Of a stretch of DNA of 64,000 nucleotides, positions 38,374 through 47,804 are shown piece after piece. The DNA is from Lacunisphaera limnophila. Its GTDB lineage: Bacteria; Verrucomicrobiota; Verrucomicrobiia; Opitutales; Opitutaceae. Within the stretch, counting starts at the first letter, position 1; every line of letters starts with the position of its first letter. The position numbers and the translations under genes were made by a program. The DNA lies in assembly GCF_001746835.1 (NCBI RefSeq), contig NZ_CP016094.1, positions 3,177,501-3,241,500 on the forward strand, written 5' to 3'. Under the pieces are notes generated by a model. That model searched no databases and was not told where the DNA came from. It saw nothing but the letters and a program-made list of their open reading frames with translations.

Positions 38374-40185
38374 ATGCGACTTTTGCTCCCCGGCTTTTTG
38401 CTGCTCGTGCCGCTGATGGGACAGACCCCGGCGGAGCTGCCCGCCGAGGAACTGGCGCGGGCGCCCTCGGCGTGGCGGATTGCGACGCTGCTGGATGAGG
38501 CGACAGCGCAGGGCTGGGGGAGCATCACCCCGCTGCTGCGGACGGGCGCGCAGCAGGCCTATGAGGCGAACAGCGGCTATGCGGGGCAGTGGTACTACCT
38601 GTACCGCTGGGCGCGCCTGCTGGGCACGCCCAGCCAGAAGGCCACCACCGACTGGATCCAAGCCATCGACGCCGCCCGGGTGGCGCACCCGAACATGGCG
38701 ACGAGTTACGCGCTCCGTCCCGGCTCGCTCGCGGGGGGGTTGAGTCGTGAACTGCTGTTGGCCCTGCTCGGTAACGCGGCGCTGTCTGAGGAGTTTTTCC
38801 AGCTGCTGTCCCCGGTTGACCAGCCCCAGGAGGTGCTGGCGATCCTGCAGAAGATCCATCAGGCGGACCCGGCCCGGTTCTCGGCCTATGGCAGCCTGGC
38901 CCTGGCGGTTGCGGTGGTCCATGATGTGCCGGTGTCGCCGTATTGGCCACATGGGCAGGTCGCCGCCGAGGTCCTGCGGCGCCAACCCCCGCCCCCGGAG
39001 GAGTTGTTCGCCTACCTGACGCGGCTGGACCGGTCCGGCCTGACCCTCCACCGGCTGGCGCGGCTGCCGGCCAGCGAACTCAAGTTCCTGGTCGATATCG
39101 TCGCGCCTTTCTCCGAACTCGACTGGGCCCGGCAGAATGCCTCCCCCGGCCTGGACGACCTGGGCCGGGCCTACGACCTGATCCGCTACCGGCAGGACCG
39201 GTTCGCCGCCAACCAGTACAACTGGCCCGGCCCGGTCTACACCCTGCCCGTGATCCTGCAACAGGGCGGCATCTGCGTGGACCAGGCCTATTTTGCCAGT
39301 ACGACGGGCAAGGCGAAGGGCGTGCCGACGATCATGTTCCGCGGGGCGGGACTCGACGGCCGCCATGCGTGGTTCGGTTATCTCGGGGCGAACCAGCAGT
39401 GGCAGCTGGATTGCGGACGCTACGCCGAGCAAAAATACGTGACCGGCCTGGCCTTCGATCCGCAGACCTGGGGCAACATCAATGACCATGAGCTGCTGTT
39501 CATCGCCGAACGCTTCCGGGAACTGCCGACGTACAAGCTCTCGGTGCTGCATGCCGCGTTCGCGGTCGATTATCTCGGGGAGGGCAAGGTGGAGGCGGCG
39601 TGGAAGGCGGCGCGCGAGTCGGTCAACCGCGACCGCCGCAACGTGAACGGCTGGCAGATCCTGCTCGCGGCGCAGGGCGCCCGCAGCCCGGACCTGCGGG
39701 CCCGGGAGGCGCTGTTGCGCGAGGCCGTGCTGGCGTTCCAGAAATACCCGGACCTGGAGGTCGCGTTTTCGACGGCCTTGATCGACATCCTGCGCCAGCG
39801 GGGGGAGAGCAGCCTGGCCGACTTCGAGGAACAGCGGCTGGGCAAGAAATACCAGTCGGTCCGGCAGGATCTCAGCACCCGCCAGGCCGCCGCGACCCTC
39901 AAACGCAGCATGGCCAACGATGACATGGCCACGCAGATCAAGGTCTTTAACCGAATGCTGGAAACGGCCGGGCGCGGGGCCGGCCATGATTTTTACGATG
40001 TCGTGGTGTCCCCGTTTCTCCTTCACTTGGCCGGGCAGGGGCAGGTACCGGCGGCGTTGCGGTCCCTGGAACGGGTGCGGCGCACCCTGCGGGTCGAGCC
40101 GCGGTCGCAGCTCGACAGCGAGCTGACCGCACTGGCCGGCCGGCTCCGCTCGGGAAAATTTGAAAATAAAGCGCCCGGCGAATGA
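38374..40185 (+). CDS. Exported transglutaminase-like superfamily protein
   Basis: 603 residues from ATG 38374, which opens a signal peptide (MRLLLPGFLLLVPLMGQ). The N-terminal 290 residues are helical. Residues about 290-350 hold a papain-like/transglutaminase triad in the usual order: Cys in QQGGICVDQA, His in DGRHAWFGYL and Asp in WQLDCGRY. The C-terminal 220 residues are TPR-like helices. Such domains act as peptidases, transglutaminases or cell-wall-associated enzymes. The substrate is unknown. It is followed by ExbB/ExbD-like genes (55 bases), suggesting an energised envelope process. Confidence 0.8.
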   Translation: MRLLLPGFLLLVPLMGQTPAELPAEELARAPSAWRIATLLDEATAQGWGSITPLLRTGAQQAYEANSGYAGQWYYLYRWARLLGTPSQKATTDWIQAIDAARVAHPNMATSYALRPGSLAGGLSRELLLALLGNAALSEEFFQLLSPVDQPQEVLAILQKIHQADPARFSAYGSLALAVAVVHDVPVSPYWPHGQVAAEVLRRQPPPPEELFAYLTRLDRSGLTLHRLARLPASELKFLVDIVAPFSELDWARQNASPGLDDLGRAYDLIRYRQDRFAANQYNWPGPVYTLPVILQQGGICVDQAYFASTTGKAKGVPTIMFRGAGLDGRHAWFGYLGANQQWQLDCGRYAEQKYVTGLAFDPQTWGNINDHELLFIAERFRELPTYKLSVLHAAFAVDYLGEGKVEAAWKAARESVNRDRRNVNGWQILLAAQGARSPDLRAREALLREAVLAFQKYPDLEVAFSTALIDILRQRGESSLADFEEQRLGKKYQSVRQDLSTRQAAATLKRSMANDDMATQIKVFNRMLETAGRGAGHDFYDVVVSPFLLHLAGQGQVPAALRSLERVRRTLRVEPRSQLDSELTALAGRLRSGKFENKAPGE

Positions 40186-40240
40186 ACCTTTTCCGCCTTG
40201 TAGGCGTCGTAGAGCCCGATTCACTTTCCCAAACCATCCC

Positions 40241-40804
40241 ATGCTCGAAATCATCAAGGGCGCCGGCCTGCTCATCTATCCGCTTTCCCTGTGCTCTGTC
40301 ATTGCCGTCTACATCATCATTGAACGCCTCTACGCGTTGCGGAAGGGGGCGGTCCTGCCCGACGACCTGGTGGATGCGATCATCGAGGGCAAGTCCCCGC
40401 AGGGCGGCCGCCACTCGGTGATGGCCCGCATCGTGGACTATGCCGGCCGGCACAAGGGTGACCCGGAGGCGATCAAGGCCTTCGCCCGGCTGGAGATCAA
40501 CCGCATGGAGCGCGGGATCCCGTACCTCGACGTCATCTACATCGCGGCCCCGATGCTCGGCCTGACCGGCACGGTCATGGGCCTGCTGCGCGTGTTCGGC
40601 CAGATTTCGCCCGAGACGGGCCTGCCTGATCCCGCGGCCTTCACCAAGGGCGTGTCCCTGGCGCTGTCGGCGACGCTGATCGGCCTCGTGGTGGCGCTGG
40701 TGGCGATCGTGCCGGCGGGTTACCTCTCGCGGAAGATCGAGAACGACGCGGCCAAGATCGACCTGCTCCTCGAGCGCGTGCTGTCCACCCAGGCGAAGTC
40801 ATGA
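40241..40804 (+). CDS. MotA/TolQ/ExbB family proton channel protein
   Basis: 187 residues from ATG 40241. An N-terminal TM helix (GLLIYPLSLCSVIAVYIIIERLYAL) is followed by a cytoplasmic loop. Two more TM helices follow: LDVIYIAAPMLGLTGTVMGLLRVF (the AP-LGLLGTV-type signature of the family) and LSATLIGLVVALVAIVPAGYL. It forms the channel half of a proton-driven motor with the ExbD/TolR partner encoded immediately downstream (ATGA overlap). It is shorter than most ExbB proteins. Whether it serves TonB transport, Tol or another task is not decided. Confidence 0.9.
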   Translation: MLEIIKGAGLLIYPLSLCSVIAVYIIIERLYALRKGAVLPDDLVDAIIEGKSPQGGRHSVMARIVDYAGRHKGDPEAIKAFARLEINRMERGIPYLDVIYIAAPMLGLTGTVMGLLRVFGQISPETGLPDPAAFTKGVSLALSATLIGLVVALVAIVPAGYLSRKIENDAAKIDLLLERVLSTQAKS

Positions 40805-41199
40805 GCGGGTTGATGCTCAAGAAACGCCGGCGGCCCGAGCTCAACCTGCTGCCGTTGATCGACGTGCTCGTGATGCTCGTGTTTTTCGCGTTCGTCACGA
40901 TGCAGTTTCGCTCGATGACGACGATGAACCTGACCCTGCCCAAAGTGGAGACGGCGGGCAAAAGCGAGATCAAGGATTCGCTGACCATCAGCCTCACCAA
41001 GGAGGGCGGGGTGGAGGTCAACGGCCGGGTCGCCAGCTTTGAAGTGCTCGAACAACTCGCGCAGGAGATCGGCCGCGTCAGCAAGGATATCACCGTCGTG
41101 ATCCGCTCCGACGAGAACACCCCGCTGCGGTACGTGACCCAGGCGATGGACACCTGCCGCAAGCAGGGGTTGAACAAGATCCGGCTGCAGTCGCGGTAG
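40801..41199 (+). CDS. ExbD/TolR family protein
   Basis: 132 residues. A short basic cytoplasmic start is followed by one TM helix with the essential membrane Asp (LNLLPLIDVLVMLVFFAFVTM). A periplasmic domain ends in TVVIRSDENTPLRYVTQAMDTCRKQGLNKIRL, typical of ExbD/TolR. It completes the two-gene stator module with the preceding ExbB-like protein. No TonB or TolA gene is next to it. Confidence 0.92.
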   Translation: MSGLMLKKRRRPELNLLPLIDVLVMLVFFAFVTMQFRSMTTMNLTLPKVETAGKSEIKDSLTISLTKEGGVEVNGRVASFEVLEQLAQEIGRVSKDITVVIRSDENTPLRYVTQAMDTCRKQGLNKIRLQSR

Positions 41200-41272
41200 T
41201 TTCCCCCGGGGGTCGGGGCGGGCGTCTCCCCTCTTGCCTCGGCCGGGCCGGATGCTATCACGACTTCGCACC

Positions 41273-42352
41273 ATGGATTTCCCGAAACCGATCGACAAGC
41301 GTCCCCAGCTGGCCCTTTCCAGCAAATCGGGGCTGATTACCAAGATCGAGGAGCGTGAAGCCCTGCTGAAACAACGCGCCGACGAGCTCGCGGAGCTGGA
41401 GCGGAACCTGTTGGAGCAGCGGGAGCATCTGGATGCCTCCCGGCACGAACTGGAGGACAAGAGCCGGGCGCTGATCGAGGCCGAGCTCCTCCTGAAGAAC
41501 CAGAGGATGCTCCACCAGAAGCAGTTCGCCCGCCTCATGGAGCAGAATGACCTGGTGGAACTCCGCGCCGAGCTGGAGAAGAAGGAGGATGATTTCCGGA
41601 AGAAGGAGGATTTCTTCAACCAGACGCAGCAGCGCCTGAGCGAGCAGCTTTCGGCGCGCGAGGCGGATCTCAAGAAACGCGAGGCCTGGGTATCGGCCGA
41701 GCACGAGAAGGCCACCTCGAACCACAGCCGGCGGCTGCAGGCCATCGTCTTCACCGACGTGGTGAGCTACTCGGCCCTGATGCAGGCGAACGAGAGCCGC
41801 ACGATCCAGAAGGTCCGCACGGATCTCCAGCGCATGCAGACCGAGGGGGCCGGCCAGGGCGGCATGCTCATCAACACCATGGGTGATGGCATGCTCATGA
41901 TCTTCCCCAGCGCGATCCAGGCGGTGCGCTTCTCGCTGGCCATGCAGAACACCTTCAACCGCAACCCGGACCCGGACGCGCTTCGCCACCGCTTTGGCAT
42001 CCACATCGCCGACGTTGCGCTGTTGCCCGACGGGGGCATCGCCGGCGATGGCGTGAACATCGCCGCCCGTCTCGAATCCAAGGCGCCCAACGGCGGCATC
42101 TGCCTCAGCGAGATCGTGTATTTCATCGTGAAGGGCAAACTCACGCTGCCGCCGAGCGAGGTGGAGGAGATCGCCCTGAAGAACATCGCCGAGCCGGTGG
42201 CCGTCTACAAATATTCCCCCGAGGTGATCCGTTCCATGCCGGATAGCACCGTTTCCACCCCGCCGCAGGCCGTGCTGACGGAGGAGGAGCGGACGGCCGT
42301 CCCGTTCCCGTTCAGTGCGCCGGCTGACGCGGGCAGGCCGGTCCAGTCCTGA
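41273..42352 (+). CDS. Class III nucleotide cyclase with N-terminal coiled coil
   Basis: 359 residues from ATG 41273. Residues 20-150 form a long coiled coil rich in Glu/Lys/Arg. The cyclase homology domain (about 155-320) has metal-binding Asp162 (VFTDVVSYS) and Asp205 (NTMGDG), and the VNIAARLE motif with Asn262 and Arg266. The position that is usually Lys in adenylate cyclases and Glu in guanylate cyclases is Asn201 (LINTMGDG), so nucleotide specificity is open. No membrane segment; cytosolic. Likely makes cAMP, or acts on an unconventional substrate. It follows exbD by 73 bases. Confidence 0.88.
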   Translation: MDFPKPIDKRPQLALSSKSGLITKIEEREALLKQRADELAELERNLLEQREHLDASRHELEDKSRALIEAELLLKNQRMLHQKQFARLMEQNDLVELRAELEKKEDDFRKKEDFFNQTQQRLSEQLSAREADLKKREAWVSAEHEKATSNHSRRLQAIVFTDVVSYSALMQANESRTIQKVRTDLQRMQTEGAGQGGMLINTMGDGMLMIFPSAIQAVRFSLAMQNTFNRNPDPDALRHRFGIHIADVALLPDGGIAGDGVNIAARLESKAPNGGICLSEIVYFIVKGKLTLPPSEVEEIALKNIAEPVAVYKYSPEVIRSMPDSTVSTPPQAVLTEEERTAVPFPFSAPADAGRPVQS

Positions 42353-42374
42353 GGGGATCGAGGTGTATTCGCGG

Positions 42375-42445
42375 GAGGCGGGGTGCCCTCACCCCGCGAG
42401 ACAGACGCGGCGCGGGGATTTTGCGGGGTGGGGGCACCCCGCCTC
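42375..42445. repeat. REP-like bipartite palindromic element, copy 3
   Basis: The arms 42375-42397 and 42423-42445 are reverse complements with one mismatch. Each arm contains GGCGGGGTGCCC or its partner GGGCACCCCGCC. It has the same overall design as the elements at 8907 and 13896. It lies between the convergent cyclase and TPR genes. Confidence 0.75.
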
Positions 42446-42458
42446 CAAACTGCGGCGC

Positions 42459-42478
42459 GGCCCAGCTGGAGCTGGGCC
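42459..42478. repeat. Short perfect hairpin
   Basis: GGCCCAGCT-GG-AGCTGGGCC, a 9-bp stem with a two-base loop, without a T-run. It adjoins copy 3 of the REP-like element and may help end both convergent transcripts. Confidence 0.5.
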
Positions 42479-42491
42479 CTCCTGATAAGCG

Positions 42492-42989
42492 TCAAAGCTT
42501 GGCCGCCGCGTGCCGGATTGCGCGTTGGTAGGCGCGGATGCCCGGGTCCTCGGCGGTGTCGCACAGGGCATCGAGGGCGACGCGCAGGGCTTCGCCGGAT
42601 TGGCCCGCCGCGTGGAGCGTGAGGGCGAGGAAGGCGTCGAACTCGCGGTTGTCGGGGAACTGGAGCTGGGCTGAGCGCAGGACCGACGCGGACCGCTCGA
42701 ACTGGCCGAGCTGGCGCAGGGTGGAGCCGAGGCCGAGCAGCGCGCCGGCCAGTTCATTCCCGGGCAGGCCGAGAGCCACGGCCTTTTCATACCAAGGCAG
42801 GGCCTCCGCGTCGCGGCCGAGCACGTCGCAAGTCCAGGCGAGCTGGTAGGCGATCTCAGCTACGTTCGGATGGCGGGCGTCGAGCTGCTGCAGGCGCGGC
42901 AGGATCGCGGCCAGCTGCCCGTGCGCGCGCGCGCCGACAATGGCGTCGAGCTCCTCCTTCCAGGCGGGGATCTCCGGTGGTTCGTTCAT
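42492..42989 (-). CDS. Small TPR protein
   Basis: 165 residues from ATG 42989. Helical repeats of TPR type: HPNVAEIAYQLAWTCDVLGRDAEALPWYEKAVALG, then a second unit ending RSAQLQFPDNREF and a third from ALTLHAAGQSGEALRV. No signal peptide or catalytic motif, so a cytoplasmic protein-protein interaction module. Similar short TPR proteins occur as orphan genes in many bacteria. Nothing in the neighbourhood fixes its partner. Confidence 0.8.
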   Translation of the reverse strand: MNEPPEIPAWKEELDAIVGARAHGQLAAILPRLQQLDARHPNVAEIAYQLAWTCDVLGRDAEALPWYEKAVALGLPGNELAGALLGLGSTLRQLGQFERSASVLRSAQLQFPDNREFDAFLALTLHAAGQSGEALRVALDALCDTAEDPGIRAYQRAIRHAAAKL

Positions 42990-43000
42990 GGCATGTTTCT

Positions 43001-43063
43001 CACGCAAAGGCGCAAAGCCGCCAAGGGAGGGGAGGCTACCTTGCGTCTTGGCGGCTTGGCGTG
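43001..43063. repeat. Dispersed CGCAAAGGCGCAAA-type inverted repeat
   Basis: CACGCAAAGGCGCAAAGCC (43001-43019) continues to GCCAAG at 43025. It is mirrored by CTTGGCGGCTTGGCGTG (43047-43063), which has lost some bases. Related A/G-rich strings occur upstream of cysS (46598-46618) and before the M14-like gene (12288-12307). It fills nearly all of the gap between thrS and the TPR gene. Confidence 0.55.
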
Positions 43064-43066
43064 AAC

Positions 43067-45007
43067 TCAGGCCTTGGGCTGTGGGGGCACCGCCGCGGCC
43101 ACCTTCTTTTCCGGGAGGGCGCGGGTGGCAACCTCCTGCTTGAAGCGGGTGATGATGTCGTCGACGCGGTGCACGCCCTCATCGCCCTTGGCGCGGGAGC
43201 GGACGGAGACGCTCTGGGCCTCCGCCTCCTTCTGGCCGAGCACGAGGACGTAGGGCACCTTGTCGATCTCGGCGCGGCGGATCTTGGCGCCGAGCTTGTC
43301 GGAGTGGGTGTCGAGCGTCACGCGCAGGTCGGCGCCCTGTAGCTGGGCGAGGACGGCCTGGGCGTAGTCCATCACCTTGTCGCTGATCGGCACGAGGCGG
43401 ATCTGCTCGGGCGCGAGCCAGAGCGGGAAGTCGCCGCCGAAGTGCTCGATGAGCACGCCGCAGAAGCGTTCCATCGAGCCGAAGGGGGCGCGGTGGATCA
43501 TGACGGGGCGGTGCGCGGCGTTGTCGGCGCCGATGTAGGTGAGGTCGAAGCGGACGGGCAGGTTGTAGTCCACCTGCACGGTGCCGAGCTGCCACTCGCG
43601 GCCGATGACGTCCTTGATGACGAAGTCGATCTTCGGGCCGTAGAAGGCGGCCTCGCCGGGCTCCTCGGTGAAGGGCACCCCGAGGGTCTGGGCGGCGGCG
43701 CGGCAGGCGGCCTCGGCCTTGTCCCAGTTCGCCGGGTCGCCGGTGTACTTGTTGGAGTCGGGGTCGCGCAGGCCGACGCGCACGCGGTAGTCGGACATGC
43801 CGAGCGTGGTGAGCACGGTCTTCACGAGCGAGAGGCAGCCGATGATTTCCTGCGGCACCTGTTCCTCGGTGCAGAAGAGGTGGGCGTCATCCTGGGTGAA
43901 GCCGCGGACGCGGGTCATGCCGTTGAGCTCGCCGGACTGTTCCCAGCGGTAAACGGTGCCAAACTCGGCGAAGCGCACGGGCAGGTCGCGGTAGCTGTGC
44001 GGCTGCGAGGCGAAGATCTTGATGTGGTGCGGGCAGTTCATCGGCTTCAGGAGGAAGCCGTCGATGAGCTGGTCGTCGGGTAGGATGCGATCCTTACCGA
44101 TGGTCTCGGCGCCGGTGAGCTTATTGACCTTCTCGGCGAGGTGCACGGAGACGGCGTCGATGCGGTTCGACATCTCGGCGCAGGAGCAGCCGGAGGAGAT
44201 GAGCTGGTCGAGGTTGTCGCGCTCGATGACGGGCGGGAACTGCGAGTCCTTGTAGTAGGGGAAGTGGCCGGAGGTCTTGTAGAGCGAGAGGCGGCCGATG
44301 TGCGGCGTGAAGACCTGCGAGTAGCCTTGCTTGCGGAGCTCGGCGGAGATGAAGTCCTGCAGCTGCTGGCGCAGGATCGAGCCGTTGGGCGTCCAGAGGA
44401 TGAGGCCCTGGCCGACGTCCTCGTCGATGTGGAACAGCTTCAACTCGCGGCCGAGCTTGCGGTGATCGCGGAGCTTGGCTTGCTCGAGCTGGGTAAGGTA
44501 GGCGGCCAGTTCCTCCTTCGTCGCGAAGGCGGTGCCGTAGATGCGCTGGAGCTGCTGGTTGGTCTCGTCGCCGCGGTGGTAGGCGCCGGCGATGGAGAGG
44601 AGCTTGAAGGCCTTCAGCTTGGCCGTGTAGCGGATGTGGCTGCCGGCGCAGAGGTCGGTGAACTCGCCGTTGGTGTAGAAGGAGATTTTCTCGCCCTCGG
44701 GAATGTCGGCGAGGCGGCCCAGCTTGTAGCGTTCCTGGCCGCGGGCCTTGATGATCTCGACGGCTTCCTCGCGGGAGACCTCCTTGCGGTCGAAGCGCTG
44801 GTTCTCGTCGGCAATTTTCTTCATCTCGGCCTCGAGCTTCACGAGGTCGTCGGCGGTCAGCTTGTGCTCGAGGTCGATGTCGTAGTAGAACCCAGTGTCG
44901 GTCGGGGGACCGATGTCGAGTTTGGCGTCCGGAAACAGACGGAGGACGGCGGTCGCCAGCACGTGGGAGGCCGAGTGGCGGAGTTCTTCGAGCGGAGTCA
45001 TCGACAT
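43067..45007 (-). CDS. thrS: Threonyl-tRNA synthetase lacking the TGS domain
   Basis: 646 residues. The protein begins directly with the editing domain (HSASHVLATAV, later FTDLCAGSHIRYT, supplying the HxxxH and Cys-His zinc/editing residues). The class II catalytic core follows: KTSGHFPYYKDSQF, KPMNCPHHIKIF, RFAEFGTVYRWEQSGELNGM, and YGPKIDF, with APFGSMERFCGVLIEHF. The anticodon domain ends the chain. The usual 60-residue TGS domain is missing. An insertion of about 50 residues sits before LKPMNCPHH. Upstream in-frame codons do not encode a TGS. The total length is therefore ordinary, though the domain layout is not. Confidence 0.93.
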   Translation of the reverse strand: MSMTPLEELRHSASHVLATAVLRLFPDAKLDIGPPTDTGFYYDIDLEHKLTADDLVKLEAEMKKIADENQRFDRKEVSREEAVEIIKARGQERYKLGRLADIPEGEKISFYTNGEFTDLCAGSHIRYTAKLKAFKLLSIAGAYHRGDETNQQLQRIYGTAFATKEELAAYLTQLEQAKLRDHRKLGRELKLFHIDEDVGQGLILWTPNGSILRQQLQDFISAELRKQGYSQVFTPHIGRLSLYKTSGHFPYYKDSQFPPVIERDNLDQLISSGCSCAEMSNRIDAVSVHLAEKVNKLTGAETIGKDRILPDDQLIDGFLLKPMNCPHHIKIFASQPHSYRDLPVRFAEFGTVYRWEQSGELNGMTRVRGFTQDDAHLFCTEEQVPQEIIGCLSLVKTVLTTLGMSDYRVRVGLRDPDSNKYTGDPANWDKAEAACRAAAQTLGVPFTEEPGEAAFYGPKIDFVIKDVIGREWQLGTVQVDYNLPVRFDLTYIGADNAAHRPVMIHRAPFGSMERFCGVLIEHFGGDFPLWLAPEQIRLVPISDKVMDYAQAVLAQLQGADLRVTLDTHSDKLGAKIRRAEIDKVPYVLVLGQKEAEAQSVSVRSRAKGDEGVHRVDDIITRFKQEVATRALPEKKVAAAVPPQPKA

Positions 45008-45214
45008 GGTGAGTATGGGTTTGGTCCTGCCTACGATTGCAGGGCCGAAGGGGTATTTGGCGACAGGGAGGGGCGGGGTGTCAATGCCGAGTTGGACCGC
45101 GCACTCGGAGACGGATTTGTCACAGAGGCAGAGGAGGTAATACAGAGATCACGGAGACTCTAGGTCTCCGGCTGGGCTCGGTGTGGACACCGCGCCCGCT
45201 GCGACAAGGGCGGT

Positions 45215-46585
<1,371 letters not shown>

Positions 46586-46774
46586 GGGGGCGGCCCCAAA
46601 AGGCGCAAAAAGCGCCAAGGTTTCAACACTGGATTAGGCCCCAGGGTAACCAACGCCCGTGAATCGGGATAAGGGCGAGATTCGGGGCGATTAGCGGTTT
46701 AACTCGGGCGGTCCCGGGCCGAAAGTTTGGCGTGAAATACCCGGAATCTGTGGTTTAATGACGGTTTCCCCACC

Positions 46775-47785
46775 ATGGCCAAGACTCCCAAGCTCTCGCT
46801 CCTGCAACGTCCCCGCCGGCTGCGCCGCCAGCCCAGCCGCCGCGCCCTGGTCGCCGAGACCGTCCTCCGGGTGGAGGACCTGATCGCCCCGTTGTTCGTG
46901 GTCGAGGGCAAGGCCCGGCCCGACCCGATCGCCTCCATGCCCGGCGTGTTTCGCCTCGGCATCGACGATCTCGTGAAGGAGTGCCGCGAGTTGCACCAGC
47001 TCGGCGTGCCCGCTGTGGCGCTGTTCCCGAAACTTTCGCCCAAGCTCAAGAACGAGGAGGGGACCGAGGCCCTGAATCCCGAGACCCTCGTGCTGCGGGC
47101 GGTGCGCGCCGTGCGCAAGGCGGTGCCCGAGCTCACCATCATCACGGATGTCGCCCTCGATCCCTACACCACCCACGGGCACGACGGCGTGCTCAACGAG
47201 GCCGGGGACGACGTGGACAACGACCGCACCGTGGCGATCCTCAGCCGCATGGCGGTGCTGCAGGCGGAGGCGGGCGTGGATTTTGTGGCCCCCTCGGACA
47301 TGATGGACGGCCGCGTCGGCGCCATCCGGCTCGCCCTGGAGACCGCGGGTTTCAGCGATACCGGCATCCTGGCTTATTCCGCGAAGTACAACTCGGCCTA
47401 TTACGGCCCGTTCCGGGACGCGGTGGGCAGCGCCCAGGCCGCGGGCACCCGCCTCCTGAGCAAGGCGACGTATCAGATGAATCCCGCCAACCGCCGCGAG
47501 GCCCTGCGCGAGGTAGAACTCGATGTGGCGGAAGGCGCCGACATCGTGATGGTCAAGCCGGCAGGCGCCTACCTCGATATCATCCGCGAGGTACGCAACG
47601 CCACCGGCACGCCCGTGGCGGCCTACCAGGTATCGGGCGAGTACGCGCAGATCCACGCCGCGGCGCGGCTGGGCTGGCTCGACCTGGCCCGTTGCCGCGA
47701 TGAATCCCTGCTCGCGATCAAGCGTGCGGGGGCCGACATGATCCTGACTTATTTTGCCAAGGAAGTTGCGAAAGCCCTGCGCTGA
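46775..47785 (+). CDS. hemB: Delta-aminolevulinic acid dehydratase (porphobilinogen synthase)
   Basis: 336 residues. Schiff-base lysines in AYSAKYNSAYYGPFRDA and IVMVKPAGAYLDI. The active-site metal loop reads DVALDPYTTHGHDG, with Asp/Thr in place of the three cysteines of zinc enzymes, so a magnesium-type HemB. It condenses two 5-aminolevulinates to porphobilinogen in haem synthesis, which suits a genome with multihaem cytochromes. Divergent from cysS across a 189-base gap. Confidence 0.95.
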   Translation: MAKTPKLSLLQRPRRLRRQPSRRALVAETVLRVEDLIAPLFVVEGKARPDPIASMPGVFRLGIDDLVKECRELHQLGVPAVALFPKLSPKLKNEEGTEALNPETLVLRAVRAVRKAVPELTIITDVALDPYTTHGHDGVLNEAGDDVDNDRTVAILSRMAVLQAEAGVDFVAPSDMMDGRVGAIRLALETAGFSDTGILAYSAKYNSAYYGPFRDAVGSAQAAGTRLLSKATYQMNPANRREALREVELDVAEGADIVMVKPAGAYLDIIREVRNATGTPVAAYQVSGEYAQIHAAARLGWLDLARCRDESLLAIKRAGADMILTYFAKEVAKALR

Positions 47786-47804
47786 TATCCTCTGCCCTTA
47801 CCCC

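Noticed and set aside
45008-45214. Possible T-box or other leader upstream of thrS
   Set aside because: No antiterminator/T-box sequence or specifier stem-loop could be recognised; only small unrelated hairpins are present.
46691-47656. 321-codon minus-strand frame across hemB
   Set aside because: It is antisense to a complete hemB with all catalytic residues and has no recognisable motif.
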